This document shows positions 1-8,460 of a stretch of DNA of 64,000 bases, piece after piece; position 1 is the stretch's first letter; the number at the start of each line of letters is the position of its first letter. A program made the translations under genes and the position numbers. The notes under the pieces were generated by a model. It was not told where the DNA came from and searched no databases. It was given only the letters and a program-made list of their open reading frames with translations. Origin of the DNA: Bacteroidaceae bacterium (lineage in GTDB: Bacteria; Bacteroidota; Bacteroidia; Bacteroidales; Bacteroidaceae); assembly GCA_017619585.1 (NCBI GenBank), contig JAFZSA010000032.1, positions 1 through 64,000 of the forward strand, written 5' to 3'.

Positions 1-847
1 GTATGGCCTGAAGGTGATGAGATTCCCTGGAGTTTTGGAAGCAACGGCAAGAAACAAGTTTGGTGCTGCTGTCAGAGGAAAGCTCTCTTTGAATAAGACT
101 ACGCTACAAGCTTATAAACTGTTTAGGGATGAAGCCATCGTTGAAAGAAATAAGAACGTTTTGCTCGATTTCCTAGGACAGTTAGGTCATTCAGAGCACA
201 GAGAACGATTTGGAGTTCCTTCCCACAACTATTTTTGGCATTGTAGCGGCTATCAGGTTGTTAATTTCATCAAAAACTTCAAGACTGCAACTGAACAGAT
301 GCAGCCAGGCCTGCTAACATCATACATTAACAAGCAGATGGCCAAAGGCAATTTGACGGAATGGACTGTAGTTCTTGCAAATGTTCAGGACAAAAATGGA
401 AAGGTAAGACCTCCATTTGGGACGGGTGCTGAAACTCTGATAATTGGTCCTTCTGTTCGTGGTAACAATTTGGGGAGAGATTCAGGCTTTTATATAGCCA
501 ACAATGCAGCCGTTTCAGGACCAAGTTATGAATCTTTGGATTTGACTGATGAAGAATACCAGAAAGCATTGGATATGACAATCCAAGAGTGGGAAAAAGC
601 AAAAGCTGAGGGCAAGACAAAACGCAAGACAAAGCCAACAGCCCCATTTGCCAATTGTGCTAAGGCAGTAAGAAAAAAGGGCAATGGCCTGCTCCTGTTG
701 TTTAACATGGACTTTGGCGATACCAATCCTTTAGTTTTCACTTATGTCCTGAGCCTTCCATACCTGGCAGACAAAGACGATGTAACTATCGCCTACGAAT
801 ATATGGGTAATCCTAACGCATTTAAAGTATTAGAGAATGATGACTAG
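1..847 (+). CDS. Probable Z1 domain protein, C-terminal part (cut by window start)
   Basis: The reading frame is open to base 1, so the gene begins upstream; the first in-frame start-like codons (GTG 14, ATG 17) are probably internal. About 280 C-terminal residues are visible. No helicase motifs lie in this part. The pattern 'NFIKNF...YIN.QMAKGNLTEW.VVL' resembles the C-terminal region of Z1 proteins, the putative ATP-dependent component of MutL/Z1/AIPR defence clusters. The identification leans on the next genes: a DUF4420-type nuclease, an AIPR protein and a cytosine methyltransferase follow in the order known for such clusters. It overlaps the next gene by 11 bases. A lysine-rich stretch (AEGKTKRKTK) sits near two thirds of the visible part. 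The Z1 assignment is inference; that the gene belongs to this operon is clear from the overlap. Confidence 0.6.
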   Translation, partial: YGLKVMRFPGVLEATARNKFGAAVRGKLSLNKTTLQAYKLFRDEAIVERNKNVLLDFLGQLGHSEHRERFGVPSHNYFWHCSGYQVVNFIKNFKTATEQMQPGLLTSYINKQMAKGNLTEWTVVLANVQDKNGKVRPPFGTGAETLIIGPSVRGNNLGRDSGFYIANNAAVSGPSYESLDLTDEEYQKALDMTIQEWEKAKAEGKTKRKTKPTAPFANCAKAVRKKGNGLLLLFNMDFGDTNPLVFTYVLSLPYLADKDDVTIAYEYMGNPNAFKVLENDD

Positions 848-1820
848 AGCCGAACTGATTAAATACATCGAGTGTACTTGGGAACAATTGAAAGAAGACC
901 AAGTAAGTACAATGCTGAGAGTTGAGGGCAGTACCGCTCCTCTGTTCCTTCATGCGCGGGAGCAATCTGTCGGTTTTTTGCTGACGGTAGATGCAGATCG
1001 CGAGTTGGATATTAAGCCTAAAAAATATGCCAATGTAAGTATCCACATAGAAAAGCTTTCATCTGAAACGAAGGGTGTTGTGGTTTCTTTAACTAACCAA
1101 AGGTTCTTTGATACTTTCTCAAAGATAGCTGCTGATGTCATTTCTTGTGTGCAGACACTGAACAAGGAGCCTGAATACACTTCAATCTATTGTCTGAGGG
1201 TCAATAGTTGGAGAAACATATTCAGTCGTGGCCCTATGCAAATACTTACCCAAGATGAGCAAGTTGGACTTTATGGTGAGTTGGAATTTATACAAGCTCT
1301 GATAAATGAAGGTATCCCCACAAGTGAAGTCATTGATGCATGGAAAGGTGCAGATGCTGAGGATAAAGACTTTCAGTTCCATAATGTAGGTATTGAGGTT
1401 AAGAGTTCTCACAAGCAGGATAAGCTGGTGAAGATCTCAAATATTCGTCAACTTGACCCCACAGGATTCGATGCTGTATATCTCTATTACTACTCGTTTG
1501 CCAAAGCAAATGGCGGAAGCAACACCCTTCCAGCGCAGATAGATAGTGTACGCTCAATGCTTGTTGGTTCTCCCTATTTGGAAGAATTTGAATCGAAGTT
1601 GCTGAATACTGGCTATAACGACACTGATAAAGAGAACTATAAGGCCAGTTATACTCAGACATATGAAGAAGCATACCATGTCAATGTCCAATTTCCAAAG
1701 ATTACAAAGAGTATGGTTATGGAAGCTGTTCTTGATGCCAGCTATGTGATAGACCTGAATGTCTGCGATGATTTGGTGATAAGCTATAATTTATTTATGG
1801 ATAAGATAAAGCAAGCGTGA
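837..1820 (+). CDS. PD-(D/E)XK motif protein, DUF4420 type
   Basis: This 327-residue protein has a typical restriction-endonuclease-fold core. 'LYGELEFIQ' near residue 147 gives the first acidic residue. 'AWKGADAEDKDFQF' follows, and then D178 and the E187-V-K189 triad in 'GIEVKSS'. That spacing is the PD-(D/E)XK signature, and the 'AW.G....DF.F' block is characteristic of the DUF4420 family found beside Z1 and AIPR genes. It is presumed to be the DNA-cutting part of the defence operon. The ATG at 837 overlaps the upstream stop by 11 bases, pointing to translational coupling. The C-terminal third has no motif I recognise. The family call is well supported; the biological target is unknown. 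Confidence 0.85.
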   Translation: MMTRAELIKYIECTWEQLKEDQVSTMLRVEGSTAPLFLHAREQSVGFLLTVDADRELDIKPKKYANVSIHIEKLSSETKGVVVSLTNQRFFDTFSKIAADVISCVQTLNKEPEYTSIYCLRVNSWRNIFSRGPMQILTQDEQVGLYGELEFIQALINEGIPTSEVIDAWKGADAEDKDFQFHNVGIEVKSSHKQDKLVKISNIRQLDPTGFDAVYLYYYSFAKANGGSNTLPAQIDSVRSMLVGSPYLEEFESKLLNTGYNDTDKENYKASYTQTYEEAYHVNVQFPKITKSMVMEAVLDASYVIDLNVCDDLVISYNLFMDKIKQA

Positions 1821-1825
1821 TTATT

Positions 1826-4138
1826 ATGACAGAGTCAATGAAAAATTATATGGATGAAGTTAGGGAAAGAGTAAATGAACTCCTTCCCGAGGTTGGTCTT
1901 CCTCAACTATCTTTCACCCAGTATGTTTTAGATACCATGTGTGAAAAAGCGAATCTGGGTGATGCTACTTCATGCTATGCTACTATTCGAAATGAAGCCC
2001 AAAACGTAATGGGTGAAATATTTGGATATGCTATTAGCCTCAGTGGTGAGACAGTAAGCTTGTTTTATACAATATACGAGCCTTTTGATGGCGATGAGCC
2101 AATTTCAGTATCTGCAGACAAGTATAATCAGGCAGTAAACAGATTGCAAGGTTACTATAATGCTGCTATTTCAGGAAGATGTAATGAAATGGAGCCGTCT
2201 GCTGATGATTACAAGATATGTAAGTATATTTACGAGCATGAAGATGATATAACTATTGTTCGTCTATTCGTTATAACTAATGGTACTATTAGATCAAACT
2301 TCAAGACACCCAAACAAAGAATTAAAGAAAAAACATTGAAGTTTGCTTCATGGGACATCAATGCCCTATATAAAAATACACATTCAGGTTCTGATCACCT
2401 TTCTGTTGATGTGGATTTTCTTGATGACCCTGATTATAAGGAGTTTAAGATTCCATTTATTGAAATGGTTTCACCTGTGGAATCTTATAAGACCTATATT
2501 GCCATGCTTCCTGGCAAATTTGTTTTTAAGCTTTACGAAAACAATAACACAGACCTGCTTCAATCAAATGTTCGATTCTTTAAAGGAAAGAATGGATGTA
2601 ACAAAGGTATTATTGAAACATTAAAAACAAAACCACATAGATTCCTTGCATATAACAATGGACTTACGGCAACTGCTAATGAAGTTCTTACAGAAGAAAC
2701 AGATGACAAACAGATATGTTATATCAAGTACATTGAGAATTTTCAAATCTTGAATGGAGGGCAAACAACCGCCAGTATATATTATGCAAAGAAATGGAAT
2801 CCTGATATAGATTTGGATACAGTTTACGTTCAGATGAAACTGATCGTTCTAGAAGAAAATATAGAGGATTTTCATCCGTTAATCACAAAGTATTCAAATA
2901 CACAAACAAAGATAGATCCTTCTGATTATAGCACTAATAATGCATTTAACCAGAAACTACAGGAATTATCGCGTAGTATTGTTGCTCCAGATACAGAGCA
3001 GAAGGGTGATATTACACATTGGTATTATGAAAGGGTTAGTGGTCAATATGATCAAGACGTAAATCGTATTAAAGATAAGCCTGACAAAAATAAATTTAAA
3101 AGCGAGAATCCTGCGGAGAAAAAGTTTGATAAGTGCGAACTTGGTAAGGTCTATACTTCTTGGCATCAACACCCAGATGTAGCAATTAATGGGCCTCAGA
3201 AGTGTTATCGATCATTTATTGAGGAATTTGAGAATAAAGTTCCTGATCACATCTTCTTTGAAGATTTCGTTGCTATGCTGATTATTTATCGCTATATGGA
3301 AAAAAAGAATCCTGTTTTCTTGGAATTCCATCAATTGAAGGCTCAAATGACGATTTATACTTTGGCAATGTTAAATCATGTCACTAATGGAAATATCTCC
3401 TTATACAAAATATGGCAAAACCAAGGGCTATCTGACAACTTGAAGAATTTCATTGACGATTTATCAAAGCAATTGTTCCAAAGGCTAACTGTTGAAAAAC
3501 CAGAGACATCAACATTCCGCGACTTTTGCAAATCTCCCAAGACTTGGGAAGCTACAAAAAAATATGTACTCCACCTAGACTTTAGTGCCATTACGGATGA
3601 TTTTAAGAGCAAGAATGAAGATGCCGTTCGTAAGAGTGCTGGCAATGAGATATCAGACAAGGAACGCAAGGAAGTAGAAGCATATGGAGTAGCTTTTTGG
3701 GATGGCCTATCAAAACTGAATGGTAACACCTTTAGCGAAATGGAATGTAAAACAATGCTTCAAATAGAGCAAGCTTTGACTAGTAATAAGCAATTATCAC
3801 AAGTTCTTGTGTTTGAAGCAAAACAAATGCTGAAGAAATTCGCAGAGTCAGGTATGGCACAAGAAGATGTTATTGCGTTGAGTAATAAAAAGACAATACG
3901 CAAAGAAAAGGACTCTGCTGCCATGTTTAAGAGAATTCAGAAGCTAACAGATGACAATTGGACAACTGTTCGGTTGTTGGCAGGACGCATCTGTAATGAA
4001 AGCGATGCAAAAATAGTGAAAAAAATAGCGGCTCAAAAGGATCGAAGCAAGCTGAAATTTAAACAGTTGTCTGTTGTCTGCCGCACATTAGATTTGATAA
4101 ATGATAAATTTAAAGATAAGATTAAGGAAGCATTCTGA
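1826..4138 (+). CDS. AIPR family protein (abortive infection / phage resistance)
   Basis: This is a roughly 770-residue protein. The AIPR core is visible near residues 270-320: 'FLAYNNGLTATANEV' followed by 'FQILNGGQTTASIYYAKK', the NNG and NGGQT blocks that define the family. AIPR proteins accompany Z1, DUF4420 and methyltransferase genes in defence clusters; their exact biochemical role is not settled. I chose ATG 1826; a GTG at 1817 that overlaps the previous stop is possible and would add three residues. The stop overlaps the next ATG by one base. The C-terminal 200 residues are lysine-rich and probably helical. Base composition is AT-rich compared with the housekeeping genes downstream, which fits acquisition by transfer. 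Confidence 0.88.
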   Translation: MTESMKNYMDEVRERVNELLPEVGLPQLSFTQYVLDTMCEKANLGDATSCYATIRNEAQNVMGEIFGYAISLSGETVSLFYTIYEPFDGDEPISVSADKYNQAVNRLQGYYNAAISGRCNEMEPSADDYKICKYIYEHEDDITIVRLFVITNGTIRSNFKTPKQRIKEKTLKFASWDINALYKNTHSGSDHLSVDVDFLDDPDYKEFKIPFIEMVSPVESYKTYIAMLPGKFVFKLYENNNTDLLQSNVRFFKGKNGCNKGIIETLKTKPHRFLAYNNGLTATANEVLTEETDDKQICYIKYIENFQILNGGQTTASIYYAKKWNPDIDLDTVYVQMKLIVLEENIEDFHPLITKYSNTQTKIDPSDYSTNNAFNQKLQELSRSIVAPDTEQKGDITHWYYERVSGQYDQDVNRIKDKPDKNKFKSENPAEKKFDKCELGKVYTSWHQHPDVAINGPQKCYRSFIEEFENKVPDHIFFEDFVAMLIIYRYMEKKNPVFLEFHQLKAQMTIYTLAMLNHVTNGNISLYKIWQNQGLSDNLKNFIDDLSKQLFQRLTVEKPETSTFRDFCKSPKTWEATKKYVLHLDFSAITDDFKSKNEDAVRKSAGNEISDKERKEVEAYGVAFWDGLSKLNGNTFSEMECKTMLQIEQALTSNKQLSQVLVFEAKQMLKKFAESGMAQEDVIALSNKKTIRKEKDSAAMFKRIQKLTDDNWTTVRLLAGRICNESDAKIVKKIAAQKDRSKLKFKQLSVVCRTLDLINDKFKDKIKEAF

Positions 4139-5337
4139 TGAGAGACATGTTTAACGATAATCCGTTGTGGACTGAGCGTGAGTTCTCTCATCCAGAACGC
4201 ACAATTCGCTTAGGAAGCCTGTTTAGTGGCATTGGAGCCATTGAACATGCCTTAAAGCGTCTTAACTTGAAAACAGAGATTCTATTCGCCAGTGATATAG
4301 ATTCAAACTGCAAGAAAAGTTATTTTGCCAATTATAAGATAACAGAAGACAGATGGTGTTCGGACGTTCACAAATTGAATGCGAAGCCATATCGTTATCA
4401 ATGTGATTTGTTGGTAGGTGGTGCTCCATGCCAGGCTTTCTCTCTAGTTGGAAAACGGCGTGGTTTTGATGATACAAGAGGTACATTGTTTCGCGAGTTC
4501 GCAAGAGTCGTGAAAGAGTGCAAGCCGAAGGTCTTTATTTTTGAGAACGTTCGTGGCATGTTGAATCACAATAAGGGTGTAACGTGGGATGTCATCAAAA
4601 ACACCTTCGAGAAGGATTTGAAATACAACATCCATTTCCAAGTGCTGAATAGCCGGAACTATGGTATTCCTCAAAACAGAGAACGTCTGTTTTGCATAGG
4701 TTTCAGAAAAAAGACTGACTTTATTTTCCCTGAGGCTATTCCGTTGGAGTATAAGATGTATGACTTCCTTCAGGATACCTTTGATTCAAGTTATTTCTTG
4801 AATGAGAAAGGTGTGAAGTTTGTGACATCACACAAGAACAGAGAGAAGAGATACACCCAAATAAATGGTGACGTGCAACTATGCCAAAAGCGAAACCAGC
4901 AATTCAATTGGCACGGAGATTTCATCTATCATCCACTGATTCAGGGCGAAGAAGAATATGACGAATTCATCTTTGACGTTAGCGAAGTTGAAGAAAAATA
5001 CTTCCTTTCTGATAAGGTGAAGAAATATGTACTTTCACCAGGTACCAAGAATTTCAAGACTTCCACTAAAACAGACCTCGACGTTGCACGACCTTTACTG
5101 CAATCTATGCACAAGATGCATCGTGCAGGTGTAGACAACTATGTGACCAATAAAGGACGCATACGTAAATTGACACCTCGTGAGTGTTTGCGTTTGATGG
5201 GTTTTAAGGACTGGTTTAAGATTGTCGTAGCAGACACCTCTATGTATCAAGAAGCTGGCAACAGCATCGTGGTAGATGTGCTAATTGCAATTTTGAAACA
5301 AATGGATATTACGAAATATGGAACTGACGAAGATTGA
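4138..5337 (+). CDS. dcm: DNA (cytosine-5) methyltransferase
   Basis: This 399-residue protein carries the ordered motifs of C5 methyltransferases: motif I 'LFSGIGAIEHAL' (AdoMet binding), motif IV 'GGAPCQAFS' with the catalytic C98, motif VI 'FENVRGM', motif VIII 'NYGIPQNRERLF', motif IX 'RKLTPRECLRLMGF' and motif X 'YQEAGNSIVVDV'. It methylates cytosine at an unknown recognition site and would protect host DNA from the operon's nuclease. The target-recognition region is between about residues 220 and 330. The start codon overlaps the AIPR stop by one base. The vsr gene further down fits, since Vsr repairs T:G mismatches made by deamination of 5-methylcytosine. Confidence 0.95.
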   Translation: MRDMFNDNPLWTEREFSHPERTIRLGSLFSGIGAIEHALKRLNLKTEILFASDIDSNCKKSYFANYKITEDRWCSDVHKLNAKPYRYQCDLLVGGAPCQAFSLVGKRRGFDDTRGTLFREFARVVKECKPKVFIFENVRGMLNHNKGVTWDVIKNTFEKDLKYNIHFQVLNSRNYGIPQNRERLFCIGFRKKTDFIFPEAIPLEYKMYDFLQDTFDSSYFLNEKGVKFVTSHKNREKRYTQINGDVQLCQKRNQQFNWHGDFIYHPLIQGEEEYDEFIFDVSEVEEKYFLSDKVKKYVLSPGTKNFKTSTKTDLDVARPLLQSMHKMHRAGVDNYVTNKGRIRKLTPRECLRLMGFKDWFKIVVADTSMYQEAGNSIVVDVLIAILKQMDITKYGTDED

Positions 5338-7573
5338 CGAATTCATGCGTTCACGCGGCTTCACTAAAGCCATTGGCCCAATATTCTCAGAATGGGAATT
5401 TGTAAAAGACGAGATCCTGTTGCCTGACCGTAAAGAAGGATCTGGTAATGGAACTGTCCACATATATCTGCTTGAAGACAATATGACAATATTCAGGCAG
5501 TGCTTTAGTGAATACATTAAGGCATTTAGCAAAGACCCCAAGGAGTCTGAGGATCTGTGTCCGCATGTTGCGCATTTTGTCATGACGTCTAATGTATTGA
5601 CTGTTGCAGGCTTTGCCTATATGCATTATAAGTGCGATGCAAACATGTTCAACTATGAGAATTTTGTCCATAAGGTGATGCGTAATGACGATGACGGCAT
5701 GATTGCGTTTGAGTCGTTGTTTAAGTTCACTACAGAAAACCGTCCATATTTCAAGAAGTTTGACAAAGAGGTGTTTGGCAAAATCATTCGCTATGTATTT
5801 GTTCCAAGAAAAACTGCATACAAGATATATTTGTATAGCGATGATGATTTCAAGAACTTTGCAACATTTTGGCTCATAGGCCAAATACCTGATAGTACGT
5901 TTATCGTTGATACGCCTCCACAGGCAGAAGTTAAGGCCATAAATAACGTCAAGACTGATAATCAGGAGAAAGAACAGCAGCCAGTTTCTACGCCTGAAGA
6001 TGTGAAACAACGCTTTATCGCCTTTATTGTGTCAACTGGACTTCCTCTGAAAACTGCAAAGGCATACGCTGGTAATGTAAAAAACATGATACCTATTGCT
6101 CAAAAGATGTTGGATGGTCAGGAACATCCTTCTCCATTTACCATCACTAACATAGGGGAGCTGAAACGTATTAACGAGGCTCTATGGGCAAATGAGGAAG
6201 TTTCAAAATGGAACGTTGAAAAGCATCATCGTGCCAGTGCAGCTTTCCGTATGTATATCAAAATGTTCCAAGCTGAGTCATCTGATATCACAGAGGTTCC
6301 TAACGAGAGCAAGCCCAAAGTAGCTCATGTTATGGACTTTACTCTAACAAAAGATGAGGAGGAACAGAAAGAGTCTTACATGAAATTCCTTCGGGAAGAA
6401 AGGGGCATGGTACCTATGTCTATCACCAACTATGCCAACTTGCTGTACAAGAAGCTATCCCCACTAATTTGCGACTATTATAATTCTGACTTCCGCAATG
6501 TCTATGCAGTTAAGGATTTGAAGGCTCTTATTAAGATAGATGACGAGATTTGGGATATTCCTGAAATCAATGCTGCAGACGAATCGACAAAGGGTAAGTT
6601 ATCTGCATCCTTCCAAAGATACAGAGACTTCGTAGAAAGCAATCTTAGTGATGATGAACTATTCTCTATTGCTTTTGGAGATGACAATGAGGATGAGGCT
6701 GAAGAAGAGAATATAGTTAAGCTTGAAATTGGGAAGAAATATCAGTATGCTCAATATTTGCCTCTGTATTCTGTTAGAGCGGCATGTGGAGCTTTTGCCA
6801 ATGAGAAAGAAGTGGAAACAGAAGGATGGGTAGATGTATCAACATCAGGTATCAGGGCTAAGGAAAATATGTTTATTGTTCATGCAAAGGGCAACTCTAT
6901 GGAACCAAGTATTCATAATAATGATCTGTGTGTATTCCAAAAGTACGAGGGCGGCGAACTTGAAAGCAATATCGTTCTTACTCAGCTTATAACGCATGAT
7001 ATAGAATATGGTGGGATGTATACTATCAAGAAATTTCATGTGGAAAAGAGTCTTGATGAAAATGGAAACTTGTATAACTCACGCATAGAACTTCTTTCTA
7101 ACAATCCCTTATACGATCCAATCATTTTAACAGAGAAGGATGCCGATGATGTAAAAGTAGTTGGTGTCTTTGTTGGCGTTATTCGTGGTTTAAGCAAAGA
7201 TAGTGGTTCTATTGTAGATGATGATATATCGCAGGATACACATGGAGATAACAAGAAACGTAAAAACAAAATAAAAACCCTTAGTGTAGAGTATCCTGAT
7301 GGCAGGGTTGTACAAAATGCAAATGCAACTACTACCTATTTGGAGGTCATAAAGAACAGCTTTCCTGATTTGATTATTGACATAGATTTCACTACGCCAG
7401 TAATTTCTCGTGAAAGAATACCAGACTTTCCCAATCATCCTCGTGCTCAAACATTGATAGATGGAGGTTTCTATGTTTCCACCAATTTCTCAAGTAAGGA
7501 TAAGGCGATGATTTTGAAGAAAATATCCGATGAACTAGGTCTTGGGCTCAAGATTTCCTTAGTGGATAAATGA
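5318..7573 (+). CDS. Multidomain protein with internal LexA/UmuD-type S24 peptidase
   Basis: This 751-residue protein overlaps the methyltransferase by 20 bases. Residues 1-210 match no family I know. Two roughly 100-residue repeats follow (about 226-320 and 346-446), each with the pattern 'F..F....G.....A..YA......I' and ending in 'SA.F..Y', like small all-helical modules. Residues 475-620 form an S24/LexA-like peptidase: 'AACG' with a potential self-cleavage bond C490-G491, the nucleophile S527 in 'GNSMEPS', and the general-base lysine K571 in 'YTIKKF'. The G-to-Ser distance (36) is like LexA and UmuD; Ser-to-Lys (44) is about seven longer. A C-terminal module (650-751) contains 'DGR...T.YLEVI' and 'GGFYVST'. 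It is probably a regulator or damage-sensing switch of the operon. An internal ATG at 5345 is an alternative start. Confidence 0.8.
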   Translation: MELTKIDEFMRSRGFTKAIGPIFSEWEFVKDEILLPDRKEGSGNGTVHIYLLEDNMTIFRQCFSEYIKAFSKDPKESEDLCPHVAHFVMTSNVLTVAGFAYMHYKCDANMFNYENFVHKVMRNDDDGMIAFESLFKFTTENRPYFKKFDKEVFGKIIRYVFVPRKTAYKIYLYSDDDFKNFATFWLIGQIPDSTFIVDTPPQAEVKAINNVKTDNQEKEQQPVSTPEDVKQRFIAFIVSTGLPLKTAKAYAGNVKNMIPIAQKMLDGQEHPSPFTITNIGELKRINEALWANEEVSKWNVEKHHRASAAFRMYIKMFQAESSDITEVPNESKPKVAHVMDFTLTKDEEEQKESYMKFLREERGMVPMSITNYANLLYKKLSPLICDYYNSDFRNVYAVKDLKALIKIDDEIWDIPEINAADESTKGKLSASFQRYRDFVESNLSDDELFSIAFGDDNEDEAEEENIVKLEIGKKYQYAQYLPLYSVRAACGAFANEKEVETEGWVDVSTSGIRAKENMFIVHAKGNSMEPSIHNNDLCVFQKYEGGELESNIVLTQLITHDIEYGGMYTIKKFHVEKSLDENGNLYNSRIELLSNNPLYDPIILTEKDADDVKVVGVFVGVIRGLSKDSGSIVDDDISQDTHGDNKKRKNKIKTLSVEYPDGRVVQNANATTTYLEVIKNSFPDLIIDIDFTTPVISRERIPDFPNHPRAQTLIDGGFYVSTNFSSKDKAMILKKISDELGLGLKISLVDK

Positions 7574-7592
7574 TAATTCTAAACATTTGAAA

Positions 7593-8129
7593 ATGGACCA
7601 CCTCACTCCACAGCAGCGCAGCAAGAACATGGCGGCTATACGGTCGAAGGACACGAAGCCGGAAATGGTTGTGCGGCGTGGTCTGTGGAAGAGAGGGTTC
7701 CGATATAGGCTGAATCATAAGCGGCTGCCTGGGCATCCGGACTTAGTGCTGAGGAAGTACCGCACTTGCATTTTTGTGAACGGGTGCTTTTGGCATGGTC
7801 ATAATGTGGATGTGGCATCGTTCGAGAACTCTGAATGCTGCAAGATACCCAAGACAAACCGCGACTTCTGGGTGGCAAAGATTCGAAGGAACAAGGAGCG
7901 GGACATCGAAGAGCAGCAAAAGCTGGCTGCAATGGGATGGCACTGCATCACAGTGTGGGAGTGTGAACTGAAACCTGCAAAGCAAGAAGCGACATTGGAG
8001 TCTATTGCTTTTACTCTAAATCATATCTGGCTACAGGATAGAAAGAGGCCTAAATCATATACAGCTTCAAAAGAAGAGTATTTGATTGCGGCTGAAAGTG
8101 AAATGGATTATAATAAGCATAAATTATGA
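7593..8129 (+). CDS. vsr: Very short patch repair endonuclease
   Basis: This 178-residue protein nicks DNA at T:G mismatches that arise from deamination of 5-methylcytosine. The family pattern is clear: 'RSKNMAAIRSKDTKPE' at the N-terminus, 'GFRYRLNHKRLPGHPDLVLRKY' with the metal-binding Asp, then 'FVNGCFWHGHNC'-like 'VNGCFWHGHN' and the 'CKIPKTN..FW..KI..N' zinc-region block. The final 'TVWECEL' block is also typical. I chose ATG 7593; the TTG at 7587 is less likely. The gene lies 19 bases after the S24 protein and seems richer in G+C than the genes before it, so it may have joined the cluster separately. The stop codon overlaps the ATG of the following 55-residue peptide. Confidence 0.95.
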   Translation: MDHLTPQQRSKNMAAIRSKDTKPEMVVRRGLWKRGFRYRLNHKRLPGHPDLVLRKYRTCIFVNGCFWHGHNVDVASFENSECCKIPKTNRDFWVAKIRRNKERDIEEQQKLAAMGWHCITVWECELKPAKQEATLESIAFTLNHIWLQDRKRPKSYTASKEEYLIAAESEMDYNKHKL

Positions 8130-8293
8130 CCACTAACACTCTTTGGGACTTTATAGCTTTCGACCAACTGTTCAACAATAATGGCAATTCGTCTGATGGA
8201 AGCGGTGGAGATGATGATGAAAATAGCAAATGGGCACTCATCATTACCATTATCCTCTTTATCTTTATATTTGTGTGTGTCTATGCTTGCTAA
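8126..8293 (+). CDS. 55-residue single-helix membrane peptide coupled to vsr
   Basis: The ATG overlaps the vsr stop (ATGA), so translation is probably coupled. The N-terminal half is polar and acidic (NNNGNSSDGSGGDDDE) and the C-terminal half is one hydrophobic helix (WALIITIILFIFIFVCVYAC). Tail-anchored insertion with the acidic part in the cytoplasm is plausible. No family is recognised. Its place at the end of a defence operon makes an effector or membrane-tethering role possible, but this is inference. Confidence 0.6.
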   Translation: MTTNTLWDFIAFDQLFNNNGNSSDGSGGDDDENSKWALIITIILFIFIFVCVYAC

Positions 8294-8299
8294 ATAATA

Positions 8300-8317
8300 A
8301 TACCATGTGGATAATAG
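8300..8317 (+). repeat. Shared 18-bp 'MWII' start segment, copy 1 (fragment)
   Basis: The segment ATACCATGTGGATAATAG occurs at 8300, 9959 and 10620. Here it opens a reading frame that stops after eight residues (8305-8331, MWIIVKDG). In the third copy it is the start of an intact 43-residue peptide gene. This copy looks like the remnant of a recombination or deletion event. Confidence 0.7.
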
Positions 8318-8376
8318 TGAAAGATGGATGATGGCTGAGGGAAGAAGTAAGAGGTGTGGTGTGAGAAATAAGGCCG

Positions 8377-8452
8377 AAAATGTGATTTTTCTTTTTGATT
8401 TTGTTCTAAAAATGTGATTTATTGCTTATATTTGCAGCAGAAAATGTGATTT
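8377..8452 (+). repeat. Three AAAATGTGATTT repeats at exact 32-bp spacing
   Basis: The 12-bp word starts at 8377, 8409 and 8441, so the pitch is 32 bp twice (about three helical turns, same DNA face). Repeat 2 lies between the -33 and -7 promoter regions and repeat 3 between the -7 box and the start codon of the ATPase gene. This is the layout of a cooperative repressor or activator array. Confidence 0.85.
8427..8434 (+). promoter_or_regulatory. Promoter -7 box for the AAA/DUF4143 gene
   Basis: TATATTTG fits the Bacteroidetes TAnnTTTG consensus, with TTTTG at 8399-8403 as a possible -33 element. The start codon is at 8461. It sits inside the 32-bp repeat array. Confidence 0.7.
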
Positions 8453-8460
8453 GTTGGGAT

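Noticed and set aside
8377..8452. Evenly spaced repeats considered as a CRISPR or iteron origin
   Set aside because: Only three 12-bp units with AT-rich intervals are present, overlapping a promoter and start codon, with no cas or replication gene nearby; operator is the better reading.
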